A stretch of DNA of 32,416 nucleotides from an uncultured Prevotellaceae bacterium (GCA_902792685.1 CADBAP010000028.1:1-32416), one strand, 5' to 3'; shown: positions 1 through 7,510, counted from the first letter of the stretch. A program made the numbers and translations. Notes: generated by a model from the letters alone, not told the origin.

Positions 1-14
1 AGTTAGAGTGCTTT

Positions 15-47
15 GAGAGTGACAGAGACTGTCATGAGACTGACATG
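15..47 (+). repeat. Short degenerate TGACA/TGTCA array, copy 1
   Basis: About three degenerate units of 10-11 bp built on GAGAC/GAGAG followed by TGACA or TGTCA. A related array lies in opposite orientation at 281-310, with a remnant at 343-360, so the spacer is framed by inverted copies. Function is unknown. Confidence 0.5.
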
Positions 48-78
48 TTTTAGCGGGTAAAAGGGGTGCTTTTAGACA

Positions 79-137
79 AAATTCTCTAGAGAATTTGTTG
101 CAAGGGACATGCTTTTACAAAAAATTCTCTAGAGAAT
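79..137. repeat. Pair of identical 14-bp palindromes
   Basis: The perfect palindrome ATTCTCTAGAGAAT occurs at 81-94 and again at 124-137, 43 bp apart start to start, which is about four helical turns. The first copy extends to 18 bp of perfect symmetry (79-96). Two same-phase copies of a long palindrome look like paired operator sites for a dimeric regulator, but no nearby gene can be named as their binder. Confidence 0.6.
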
Positions 138-280
138 ATCATTTTAAAGGTTTTTGCTGCAATTATAATCAATATAGCACTTTTTGCGGATGATGACAAA
201 ACAAGATACGTTTTTAACACAACTATTTATAACACAGTACTTTGCGAAGTTTTAGATTTGCATTTTGTTAAATAATTTCT

Positions 281-310
281 TGTCACTCTCATGTCACTCT
301 CTGTCAGTCT
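281..310 (-). repeat. Short degenerate TGACA array, copy 2 (inverted)
   Basis: Read on the minus strand this is three units of about 11 bp (AGACTGACAG, AGAGTGACATG, AGAGTGACAAG), matching the array at 15-47 in opposite orientation. A partial further unit lies at 343-360. Confidence 0.5.
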
Positions 311-396
311 GAAAATGACGTAACGCACTGATACACAGCGTGCCTGTCAGTCTTGCAGTCTTTTCTTCATTTTTTTTATAGAAAAAACAAAAAATG

Positions 397-547
397 CTCG
401 ATTTGCACTAACTTTTAATAAGGTAGGATGCGTCTCGGAAATAAAAACAAACTAGTTTGTTTTGTATTTCACTCGACTTTTCGTAACTTTTGATAAGTTA
501 CGCTGCGCCTCAAGAATAAAAATAAATCGAGATTTATTTTGTATTCT
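397..547 (+). repeat. Two tandem ~75-bp promoter-like repeats
   Basis: Unit 1 (about 397-471) and unit 2 (about 472-547) share the order CTCGA-TT, TAACTTTT, ATAAG, GC-rich patch, AATAAAAA, palindrome, TTTTGTATT. Each carries a palindrome at the same place but with different bases: a 20-bp perfect palindrome centred on CTAG at 444-463, and 10-bp arms at 519-528 and 531-540. A partial third unit supplies the -7 box of the dnaG promoter. Confidence 0.7.
461..491 (+). promoter_or_regulatory. Upstream dnaG promoter copy (P1)
   Basis: TTTG at 461-464 is followed after exactly 19 bp by TAACTTTT at 484-491. This matches the Bacteroidota -33/-7 layout with one mismatch in the final base of the -7 box. 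It has the same geometry as the downstream copy. Confidence 0.45.
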
Positions 548-568
548 CTTCAGCTTGCAGTAACTTTG
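538..568 (+). promoter_or_regulatory. dnaG promoter (P2), Bacteroidota -33/-7 type
   Basis: TTTG at 538-541, then 19 bp, then TAACTTTG at 561-568, a full match to the TAnnTTTG box used by the Bacteroidota primary sigma factor. Transcription would start near 575, leaving a leader of about 20 nt before the ATG at 595. The -33 box overlaps the right arm of a palindrome. Confidence 0.75.
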
Positions 569-594
569 TGCGCTGATATGTTTTGTACGCTGAT

Positions 595-2631
595 ATGATA
601 GACAGGCCAACAGTAAATAGGATTTTGGATGCTGCCGACATTGTGGAAGTGGTATCCGACTTCGTTTCGTTGAAGAAACGCGGAACGAGTTATAAGGGTT
701 TGTGTCCGTTTCATGATGATACGACACCTTCGTTTTCGGTTTCACCAGTAAAGGGGGTGTATAAGTGTTTCGCCTGTGGCGAAGCTGGAAATGTCGTGAA
801 CTTCGTGATGAAGCACGAACAGATGACCTATCCGGAAGCGCTGAAGTGGCTGGCCAATAAATACCATATTGAGGTGCAGGAGCGTGAACTCTCGGCAGAA
901 GAGAAACAGGCGGAGAGTGAGCGTGAGTCGATGTTCATCGTCAACGAATGGGCTGCGAAATATTTCCATGATATTCTGGTGAACGATGTTGATGGTCGTG
1001 CTATCGGTATGCAGTATTTCCGCAGTCGCGGATTCCGTGATGATATCATCAACAAGTTCCAGTTGGGATTCTGTCTGAACCAACGCGATGCGATGTCGAA
1101 GGCGGCATTGAAGGCCGGTTATAAAGAGGAGTTCCTGGTGAAGACGGGGTTGAGTTACAGACCCACCCCCCAACCCCTCCCTGTGAAGGAGGGGAGTGGT
1201 CAGGAATCGCCAGGAAAACTATCTACTCCCCGCCCTTACAGGGAGGGGCAGGGGGGAGGATCTCTTGTTGACCGTTATCGCGGTCGTGTGATTTTCCCGT
1301 GGTTTGGCGTCAGCGGAAAGGTGACGGCGTTTGGCGGAAGACTGTTGGATGCCCGCACCAAGGGCGTTGCGCAGAAATATGTCAACTCGCCCGATTCGGA
1401 TATCTATCATAAGGAACGCGAACTGTATGGACTCTTTCAGGCCAAGAAAACCATTGCCAAGGAAGACTGCGTGTATATGGTTGAAGGCTACACCGATGTG
1501 GTGTCGATGCATCAATGTGGCATTGAGAATGTTGTAGCCAACTCCGGTACGGCATTGAGCATTTATCAGATTCGTTTGCTGCATCGGTTTACGTCGAATA
1601 TCATCTTGTTATATGATGGTGATGAGGCCGGTCAGCATGCAGCGTTGCGAGGAACAGATATGCTGTTGTCTGAGGCAATGAATGTCAAAGTGCTATTGTT
1701 GCCTGAGAATGAAGACCCCGACAGTTTTGCCCGTAAGCATACTGCTTCCGATTTCCGCAAATACATCGAGGATAACCAGACCGATTTTATCGTCTTCAAG
1801 ATTAACTTGCTGCTGAAGGGTGTCACCGACCCCATCAAGCGCAGCGAGGCCATCAACTCTATCGTCAGGAGCATCTCTGTCATCAAAGACCAGATATTGC
1901 GTGCTACCTATATCCGCGAATGTGCCAACCGGACGGGTGTGGCCGAACAGACGCTTATCGCACAGATGAACCGGATGATTCATCAGTCGAAGAATAGTAG
2001 CCTCACCAACGATCCGAAGCCTGCACAAGAAGCCGCATCTGGTTCGGCTACAAGCAATACGCCTTCTGTTGCCGCTTCCTCAGATGTAACTGCAACCTCC
2101 TTAGCATCACGCCGGATTGAGGATATGCTGATTCAGACGGTGATCCGTCACGGAGAACAGATCATTATCAAAGACGTGATGAATGAGGCGACGGGCGAGA
2201 AGATCAGCCTGAATGTGGCACAGTATATCAGTTACGATTTAGGATTGGATCAGTTGCAGTTTGCCAATCCTTTGTATAACCGCATTCTGGCAGAAGCTGT
2301 GGAGCACAGTACTGATGCCGATTTCCATGCGGAGAACCATTTCACTCATCATCCAGACCTCAGTATCTCGACATTGGCAACATCAATGAGTATGGACGAG
2401 TTCCAACTGTCGGAGAGCATGCAGGTGAAGGAACGTGAGAATACACTTCGTGACCACGTGATGCATGTGTTGCTGGATTTCCGTTTTGAGTATCTGGAGA
2501 GCAGGATCAAGCAGCTGATGCTGCAGCTCAAATCACCGCTGCCGATGGAGGAGCAGGGGAGAATCATGGAGGAATACGCCAAGCTGAAGCCGATTCGGGA
2601 TGCTGTTGCCAAGAAATTAGGAAGACCGTAG
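595..2631 (+). CDS. dnaG: DNA primase DnaG
   Basis: Synthesises RNA primers for DNA replication, acting with the replicative helicase. The 678-residue product opens with a CHC2 zinc finger (C37, H40, C58, C61). The RNA polymerase core follows, with the TOPRIM motif EGYTD at 297-301 and DGDEAG at 341-346, then a low-complexity Ser/Ala/Thr linker near 497-525 and a helicase-binding C-terminal domain. I place the start at ATG 595 because MIDRPTVNRILDAADIVEVV matches the family N-terminus; an in-frame TTG at 583 is less likely. Residues about 189-223 are a Pro/Gly-rich insertion just before the conserved RYRGRVIFPW segment, encoded by a GC-rich inverted-repeat element at 1161-1260. The frame stays open, so the protein is probably functional. 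cls begins 2 bp after the stop. Confidence 0.95.
   Translation: MIDRPTVNRILDAADIVEVVSDFVSLKKRGTSYKGLCPFHDDTTPSFSVSPVKGVYKCFACGEAGNVVNFVMKHEQMTYPEALKWLANKYHIEVQERELSAEEKQAESERESMFIVNEWAAKYFHDILVNDVDGRAIGMQYFRSRGFRDDIINKFQLGFCLNQRDAMSKAALKAGYKEEFLVKTGLSYRPTPQPLPVKEGSGQESPGKLSTPRPYREGQGGGSLVDRYRGRVIFPWFGVSGKVTAFGGRLLDARTKGVAQKYVNSPDSDIYHKERELYGLFQAKKTIAKEDCVYMVEGYTDVVSMHQCGIENVVANSGTALSIYQIRLLHRFTSNIILLYDGDEAGQHAALRGTDMLLSEAMNVKVLLLPENEDPDSFARKHTASDFRKYIEDNQTDFIVFKINLLLKGVTDPIKRSEAINSIVRSISVIKDQILRATYIRECANRTGVAEQTLIAQMNRMIHQSKNSSLTNDPKPAQEAASGSATSNTPSVAASSDVTATSLASRRIEDMLIQTVIRHGEQIIIKDVMNEATGEKISLNVAQYISYDLGLDQLQFANPLYNRILAEAVEHSTDADFHAENHFTHHPDLSISTLATSMSMDEFQLSESMQVKERENTLRDHVMHVLLDFRFEYLESRIKQLMLQLKSPLPMEEQGRIMEEYAKLKPIRDAVAKKLGRP
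1161..1260. repeat. GC-rich inverted-repeat element inside dnaG
   Basis: Left arm about 1161-1199 and right arm about 1225-1259 are imperfect inverted copies of each other over roughly 34 bp, built on CCCCTCCCTGT and ACAGGGAGGGG. The left arm contains its own hairpin (CCCCTCC at 1174-1180 with GGAGGGG at 1188-1194). The element is read through in frame as a Pro/Gly-rich loop. Related elements lie at 9009-9095, 13682-13718, 29066-29102 and 30391-30425. Confidence 0.8.
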
Positions 2632-2633
2632 GT

Positions 2634-4070
2634 ATGATATATGTTCACTGGATAGGAGTCGTCTTGTACGTGTTGGTCATCGTGATTACGATGATCACGG
2701 TGCTGTTGGACAACCGTCAGCCCTCCAAGACCATCGCGTGGGTGTTGGTGCTGATGTTCCTGCCGGTTATCGGTATCATCCTTTATTTCTTCTTCGGTCA
2801 GAACACCCGCAAGGAACGAATCATCTCAGAACAAAGCATGGACCAGTTGACGAAACGGTCGATGTTTGAGTTTGCCGAACAGCGTAACCTGCAGTTGCCT
2901 GAGAGTCATCGGTCGCTGATCAACCTGTTTGCCAATCAGAGTCTGTCCTTGCCGTTTAAAGACAACGAGGTGGAAATTTTCGTCAACGGCTACGAGTTCT
3001 TCCCGGCTTTGTTGAAAGCCATCAAACAGGCGAAGTCGCATATCCATATTGACATCTATATCATGGATGACGACCCCATCGGCAATTTGATTGCGGATGC
3101 TTTGATAGACAAGGCTCGCGAGGGAGTTGAAATCCGATTGATCTATGACGATGTGGGTTCCTGGAGAACCAAATCGGCCTTCTTTGAACGAATGCGTAAT
3201 GAAGGCATCGAGATCCATCCGTTCCTGCCGGTACGCTTCCCGTCGTTTACCAGTAAGGTGAACTACCGCAATCACCGCAAGATTATCGTGATTGACGGTC
3301 AGGTTGGTTTCATTGGAGGCATGAATCTTGCACTCCGTTATGTAAAAGGTACGGGCAAGCAGCCTTGGCGCGATACCCATCTGTGTGTTCGTGGCGGTGC
3401 GGTCTATGGCTTGCAGCGTGCGTTCCTGATAGACTGGTATTTCGTTGACCGTACTTTGATTACCAGTCATCACTATTATCCGCCGCTCACCGACTATTTG
3501 TCCAAATACAAGGCAAACAACTGTCTGGCGCAAGTGGTCACCTCCAATCCCACCAGTCAGTGGCCGGATATCATGCAGGGCTATGTGCGCATCCTCATGG
3601 AGGCGAAATCGTATGTCTATATGGAGTCGCCCTATTTCCTGCCGACGGAGCCGATCTTGTTTGCGATGCGTACGGCAGCCATCACTGGCGTTGATGTGCG
3701 GTTGATGATTCCGTTGTCTTCCGATGCGAAATTGGTGGAATGGTCCACCCATTCGTATGTCAAGGAGGTGATAGAGGCAGGCGTAAAGGTTTATTTCTAC
3801 AAGGCGGGCTTCAATCATTCCAAGCTGTTGGTGAGCGATGATTTTATTTGTACCTGTGGCAGTACAAACATTGACTTCCGCTCATTCGATAATAATTTCG
3901 AGGCGAACGTGTTCTTCTACGACAGGGATTTGGCCTTGCGAATGAAGGATGTGTATTTGACGGATGAAGCGGAAAGCGTTACGATGGATGAGGTGACCAG
4001 TCTGCGCAGAACACCTTTCCTGTACCGGCTCCGAGACTCGCTGGTTCGCCTGTTGTCACCGCTGTTATAA
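2634..4070 (+). CDS. cls: Cardiolipin synthase (phospholipase D superfamily)
   Basis: Makes cardiolipin, normally by condensing two phosphatidylglycerols at the inner membrane. The 478-residue length is usual for bacterial Cls. Two hydrophobic segments (about 7-25 and 35-54) form the N-terminal membrane anchor. Two HKD motifs are intact: H214/K216/D221 (HRKIIVIDG) and H395/K397/D402 (HSKLLVSDD), each followed by a Gly/Ser-Asn segment (GGMN, GSTN) as expected for the bipartite active site. ATG 2634 starts 2 bp after dnaG with no room for a separate promoter, so it is probably co-transcribed with dnaG. Confidence 0.93.
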   Translation: MIYVHWIGVVLYVLVIVITMITVLLDNRQPSKTIAWVLVLMFLPVIGIILYFFFGQNTRKERIISEQSMDQLTKRSMFEFAEQRNLQLPESHRSLINLFANQSLSLPFKDNEVEIFVNGYEFFPALLKAIKQAKSHIHIDIYIMDDDPIGNLIADALIDKAREGVEIRLIYDDVGSWRTKSAFFERMRNEGIEIHPFLPVRFPSFTSKVNYRNHRKIIVIDGQVGFIGGMNLALRYVKGTGKQPWRDTHLCVRGGAVYGLQRAFLIDWYFVDRTLITSHHYYPPLTDYLSKYKANNCLAQVVTSNPTSQWPDIMQGYVRILMEAKSYVYMESPYFLPTEPILFAMRTAAITGVDVRLMIPLSSDAKLVEWSTHSYVKEVIEAGVKVYFYKAGFNHSKLLVSDDFICTCGSTNIDFRSFDNNFEANVFFYDRDLALRMKDVYLTDEAESVTMDEVTSLRRTPFLYRLRDSLVRLLSPLL

Positions 4071-4099
4071 AAGAAGTAATGTCAAACTAAACAAACTAT

Positions 4100-5983
4100 A
4101 TGTATCATTCTAATCTACAAATTAAAATGTTTTTATCAAATCACAAGGTTATAGCGAATAACCTGATCATGACAGCAGTGTTGCTGTTTTTTACAATGCT
4201 GCCCTCTTCGGCATCCGTTACCATTCAGTCGGCAGAAGGTTGGCTGGAAACGGCTTGGGTAGAGTGGGGTAATATGAGTGGCGCTCAAGGCTACAGCGTC
4301 TATGTCAGTCCTGCGGGTGAGAACACTTGGACAAAACTCGACAATGAGTTGGTACGCAACTACGGCACCTATGGTCGCGCTGATGCGCTCGGACTGAAAG
4401 CCGGCAGTTACCAGTTGAAGGTGGTTCCCGTGAATTCCAAAGGTGTAGAGCTGACCGATGAGGCTTCCGTTACGGAGAGTCTGGAGGTGCGTGCTCACAA
4501 CCGTCAGGGATATGCCCACTTCAGCCGTCCTACCAGCAGTTGGCTGGAGGGTGTTGGAGCCTATAAGAACGATGGTACGCTGAAAGACGACTGCATCGTG
4601 CTGTATGTGACGGCGCAGAATGCCAAGACGATTACGGTGACATTCCCTCGTGCTTCCACAAACGGAAAAATCACGGATACCGAATATACGGGTTTGCAGA
4701 CAGTCCTTGACGGTTACCGTAAGTGTACCTTTAGCGGTGCATTGAAACGGCCGTTGTGTGTTCGCATCATCGGAACCATCAAGAATGGCGATACGGATAA
4801 GTTTCTTTCTTCTCAGGGATTGCACGTGAAAGCAGAACAGGAACTGACGGAGTTTCCTGTGACAATCGAAGGTGTGGGCAACGATGCCACCATCTATGGC
4901 TTCGGTATGCAGGTCAGCAACTGTGTGGGTACAGAGATTCGCAACCTCGGTATCATACTTTGTTTGGACGACGGCATCGAAATCTCCCGTTCCAATTCCA
5001 ATGTGTGGGTTCACAATATGGATTTGTTCTACGGACAGACGGGTGGAGAATCAGACAAGGTAAAGGGTGATGGAGCCATCGATATCAAGGATTCACGCTT
5101 TTGTACTGTTTCAGCCAACCACTTCTTTGATTGTGGTAAGTGCTGTCTGATTGATGCGGGATCCAGCGCAGCCGAATACTACGGCGACAACCTGACTTAC
5201 TGCGGCAACTGGTTTGATCATGCTGATCAGCGTTTGCCTCGTTGCCGTCACGGACACGCTTTCCATGTGTACAATAATTATTATGACGGCAACGGCCTTT
5301 ATGGAATCGGACTGGCATCGGCATCATGTGTGCTTGCTGAAAACAACTGGTTCCGCAACTGCCGATACCCCATTGTGTCTTCAGCACAAGGCTCCGACCT
5401 GTGGCATGTTGACAAGCTGAAAGAGCAGGGAACGAAGTCGAAAGGCGTGATGTCTGGTGAAGAAGGTGGTGTCTGCAAAGCATGGAACAACCATATCGAG
5501 GGTGCCACGTCCTATTTCAACCAGAACTCCAACAGCACATACGGCATTGATGCCTATGAGGTGGCTTCACGTGACGAGAAGGTGCCCGCAACGATTGTCG
5601 CTACAAAAGGTGGTTCTTCTTACAGCAACTTTGATACGACGGAAGGTGAATTCTACGACTGTACGCCGATAGCTACGGAGGACGTTCCTGCAGTGGTTAC
5701 AGGACAGTATGGTGCCGGACGTTGTCAGAAAGGTGACTTCTCATGGGAGTTCAACAATGCTACGGAGGATGCCAATTGTAACTTGATACCGGAACTCAAG
5801 AGTGCGCTTCAGAGTTACAAATCCAAGTTTGTGGGTTTCTATTCGGTGTCCACAGGTATCGGCAACGTAAAAGTGAACGGCGAACAGTGTGACAATAACG
5901 GTATCGTAAACCTCGCCGGACAGAGAGTTGGTAATAATTATAAAGGTATCGTGATTATCGGAAACAAAAAGGTTCTGAGATAG
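4100..5983 (+). CDS. Secreted pectate lyase, polysaccharide lyase family 1
   Basis: Predicted to cleave de-esterified polygalacturonan by beta-elimination outside the cytoplasm. An N-terminal signal segment ends near residue 38 (hydrophobic 22-34, then SSAS). A fibronectin type III-like domain follows (about 40-130) and then a right-handed beta-helix lyase domain. The PL1 signature is clear at 378-398 (QRLPRCRHGHAFHVYNNYYDG), with the conserved Arg/Pro/Arg cluster and NNYY, preceded by a DIKDSRFCTVSANHF stretch. The last ~40 residues (NLAGQRVGNNYKGIVIIGNKKVLR) resemble the C-terminal tails of Prevotella secreted proteins, possibly a sorting tail. The start at 4100 has an A-rich leader; 4127 and 4169 are alternatives. 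No promoter is seen in the 29-bp gap after cls. The substrate fits the pectin locus at 13730-21665. Confidence 0.88.
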   Translation: MYHSNLQIKMFLSNHKVIANNLIMTAVLLFFTMLPSSASVTIQSAEGWLETAWVEWGNMSGAQGYSVYVSPAGENTWTKLDNELVRNYGTYGRADALGLKAGSYQLKVVPVNSKGVELTDEASVTESLEVRAHNRQGYAHFSRPTSSWLEGVGAYKNDGTLKDDCIVLYVTAQNAKTITVTFPRASTNGKITDTEYTGLQTVLDGYRKCTFSGALKRPLCVRIIGTIKNGDTDKFLSSQGLHVKAEQELTEFPVTIEGVGNDATIYGFGMQVSNCVGTEIRNLGIILCLDDGIEISRSNSNVWVHNMDLFYGQTGGESDKVKGDGAIDIKDSRFCTVSANHFFDCGKCCLIDAGSSAAEYYGDNLTYCGNWFDHADQRLPRCRHGHAFHVYNNYYDGNGLYGIGLASASCVLAENNWFRNCRYPIVSSAQGSDLWHVDKLKEQGTKSKGVMSGEEGGVCKAWNNHIEGATSYFNQNSNSTYGIDAYEVASRDEKVPATIVATKGGSSYSNFDTTEGEFYDCTPIATEDVPAVVTGQYGAGRCQKGDFSWEFNNATEDANCNLIPELKSALQSYKSKFVGFYSVSTGIGNVKVNGEQCDNNGIVNLAGQRVGNNYKGIVIIGNKKVLR

Positions 5984-6000
5984 AAGCCTTCATAAAGATT

Positions 6001-6033
6001 TGAGCCGGGTCTGAACAGATCCGGCTCATTTGT
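6001..6033. terminator. Terminator between convergent pel and rsmD
   Basis: A stem pairs TGAGCCGG (6001-6008) with CCGGCTCA (6021-6028) and continues inward through GTCT/AGAT with one G-T pair. It is followed by TTTGTTAT. On the minus strand it is followed by AAATCTTT, so it may also end rsmD transcripts. Confidence 0.75.
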
Positions 6034-6043
6034 TATAGAAAGG

Positions 6044-6640
6044 TTATCGGAAAAGGCTGAAGTTGACACTGCCATAGCTGCGGTGTTCCACAAAGTGTGG
6101 ATGTTGGGAGAAATCGTAGTCCTTGCCGTGTTCAAGAACAAAGACACCATCGCCTTTCAACAATGTATCCTCGTTCCCTCGTTCTCCCGCATTCCCGACC
6201 ATAGGTCGCCTACCCGTAGCCTTTCCCTCGTTCTCTCGGAAAATAAGATCAGGTATCGTTGCCAGTTCCTTCAATGCGTAGGGCGGGTCGGCAAAGATAA
6301 AGTCGAATTGTTGTTTGCAGGACTTCAGGAATCGGAACACATCACCTTTAATCAGCACATGTTTGTTGGTACCGATTTTCGTCATACATTGTCGGATGAA
6401 GTTGGCATGATCGCGATCCATCTCCACACTGATGACCCGTTCGCATCCTCTGGAAACCAATTCCAGCGAGATGCTGCCGGTACCGGCAAACAAATCCAAT
6501 GCCGTCGCGCCTTCAAAGTCGAGATAGCCGTTGAGCACATTGAAGATGTTCTCCTTGGCAAAATCAGTTGTCGGTCGTGCCTTGAAGGTACGCGGTATGT
6601 CGAAATGCCGCCCTTTGTATTGTCCGGTGATGATTCTCAT
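6044..6640 (-). CDS. rsmD: 16S rRNA (guanine(966)-N2)-methyltransferase RsmD
   Basis: Methylates G966 of 16S rRNA during 30S assembly, using S-adenosylmethionine. The 198-residue product has the family start MRIITGQYKGRHFDIP, the SAM-binding motif LDLFAGTGSISLE (48-60) and the catalytic motif FADPPY (116-121). Residues about 136-159 look like an insertion compared with the short loop I expect between the family's LIF and LLK segments. The coding DNA for it (6164-6235) contains a 13-bp direct repeat, TTCCCTCGTTCTC, at 6174-6186 and 6223-6235, and a small palindrome between them. The gene is last in a minus-strand cluster with DUF3822. Its ATG follows an A-rich leader and the 10-bp CTAG array. 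Confidence 0.92.
   Translation of the reverse strand: MRIITGQYKGRHFDIPRTFKARPTTDFAKENIFNVLNGYLDFEGATALDLFAGTGSISLELVSRGCERVISVEMDRDHANFIRQCMTKIGTNKHVLIKGDVFRFLKSCKQQFDFIFADPPYALKELATIPDLIFRENEGKATGRRPMVGNAGERGNEDTLLKGDGVFVLEHGKDYDFSQHPHFVEHRSYGSVNFSLFR
6164..6235. repeat. In-frame insertion in rsmD with direct repeats
   Basis: TTCCCTCGTTCTC occurs at 6174-6186 and 6223-6235. Between the copies is CGACC-ATA-GGTCG (6196-6208). The stretch encodes an Arg/Gly/Glu-rich loop that interrupts the usual RsmD alignment. It is unlike the CCCC-rich elements in dnaG and the helicase, so it may be a separate repeat family. Confidence 0.5.
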
Positions 6641-6655
6641 TTTTTTTATTTTTTT

Positions 6656-6715
6656 TCTAGGAAGTTCTAGGAAATTCTAGGATGTCCTAGGTTTTCCTAG
6701 GATGTCCTAGGATTT
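6656..6715. repeat. Six tandem 10-bp CTAG units
   Basis: CTAG occurs at 6657, 6667, 6677, 6687, 6697 and 6707, spaced exactly 10 bp, in units of the form YCTAGGANNT (one unit CCTAGGTTTT). The last unit on the plus strand supplies the TAG stop codon of the DUF3822 gene on the minus strand. The array ends 16 bp before the rsmD start codon. Confidence 0.9.
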
Positions 6716-7510
6716 ATAATAGAGCGCCATCAAATCATACGGCATGTTCTTGATGCGGGCTGCAGGAAGATTTCCGAAATCAGCGGTGGGATTGATGACG
6801 AAAACACGTTGCAGATAGATGTGCAGATGTTCTGTCAGCCATTTCTCCTCCGGCATAGTCCCTGCAAGATGCAGTTCGTCGGTTTCGTGGTTGAATCCTA
6901 ACTGTTTCCACACATACAGGATGAAATAGAGAGCGTCATGTGCCCGTGCCGTATGGAAGGTGTTGACGTATTTGAAACGGTTCTGCGTGAAAGCAAACAG
7001 CTCCATCTTCTTATCATGGAAGTAGGCATATAGCTTCTGACGGCTTCCCGTAAAACTACGCTGATGCAGGTGAGTCCAGACGGGTTGCGTTAAGGGAATG
7101 AAGATGCTGTCGGTGAAATGGTCGTCGATGACGAGTTTCAAGTCTTTGTTCACGCAGAACACCGCCACAACATTCAGTTCCGGCAATACCCGATGCATAA
7201 TCAGTTCCTGTTTGCGGTCGCCTGCCTCTTGAGAACTTGAGAACGCGTGCTGATACAGTTTCTCAATATCTTCCTCGTGGAATTCATCGATGGGAACCAT
7301 TAGTGCAGGCGAATCCAATAATACTTGTACTAGTGTGAATCCCTGTCCCAACAGCGGTGATTTCGTAAACGCCTCGCGCAGGTTGGCAGCCATAGAGATG
7401 CCGCTCTTGGCTGTATAGGGTTCATAGACGATGCCGTTGACGGCTTTTGGGTCGGCAGCAGCAAATGCCATCGAGTGGCTTCCAATGCGAATGGTTAATC
7501 TGTTATTCAT
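6707..7510 (-). CDS. DUF3822 family protein
   Basis: A Bacteroidota-restricted family with an actin-like (ASKHA) fold and no established role. The 267-residue product has no signal peptide or membrane segment and is probably cytoplasmic. Family features seen are the N-terminal RLTIRIGSHSMAFA strand pair and the C-terminal half with HTARAHDALYFILYVWKQLGF and a PAARIKNMPYDLMALYY end. It lies between a small membrane-anchored protein and rsmD, all on the minus strand, and is probably co-transcribed with them. A 7-bp repeat array (7511-7545) abuts its ATG directly. Its stop codon lies in the CTAG array. Confidence 0.8.
   Translation of the reverse strand: MNNRLTIRIGSHSMAFAAADPKAVNGIVYEPYTAKSGISMAANLREAFTKSPLLGQGFTLVQVLLDSPALMVPIDEFHEEDIEKLYQHAFSSSQEAGDRKQELIMHRVLPELNVVAVFCVNKDLKLVIDDHFTDSIFIPLTQPVWTHLHQRSFTGSRQKLYAYFHDKKMELFAFTQNRFKYVNTFHTARAHDALYFILYVWKQLGFNHETDELHLAGTMPEEKWLTEHLHIYLQRVFVINPTADFGNLPAARIKNMPYDLMALYYKS

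Larger units (their letters stand above)
1..396. other. Gene-free, repeat-rich spacer
   Basis: No convincing coding sequence is visible. One frame reads from the left edge to a TAG at 51-53 and might be the tail of an upstream gene, but 16 codons are too few to identify. The stretch holds short arrays built on TGACA/TGTCA (15-47, 281-310, 343-360) and two copies of a 14-bp palindrome (81-94, 124-137). The rest is A/T-rich with no further signal that I can read. Confidence 0.6.

Noticed and set aside
1-594. tRNA or small RNA gene in the leader
   Set aside because: No cloverleaf arrangement or TTC-A-G T-loop was found, and the visible symmetry is explained by the palindromes and promoter repeats.
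452-745. Minus-strand open frame of 97 codons across the dnaG promoter
   Set aside because: It overlaps the duplicated promoter and the dnaG start, and its low-complexity basic sequence has no family resemblance.
1161-1260. Intrinsic terminator within dnaG
   Set aside because: The hairpins have no T-tract and are read through in an intact gene; the inverted-arm layout fits a repeat element instead.
2826-3818. Long open frame (330 codons) on the minus strand opposite cls
   Set aside because: It is antisense to a gene with both HKD motifs intact, lacks recognisable domains and has the composition expected of a shadow frame.
4136-5014. Minus-strand open frame (292 codons) opposite the pectate lyase
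   Set aside because: No motif or plausible leader, and the plus strand encodes a clear PL1 enzyme.
5560-5580. parS-like site around TTCACGTGA in the pectate lyase gene
   Set aside because: Only the central 9 bp match; the outer arms are not symmetric. Other CACGTG occurrences in the window match even less.
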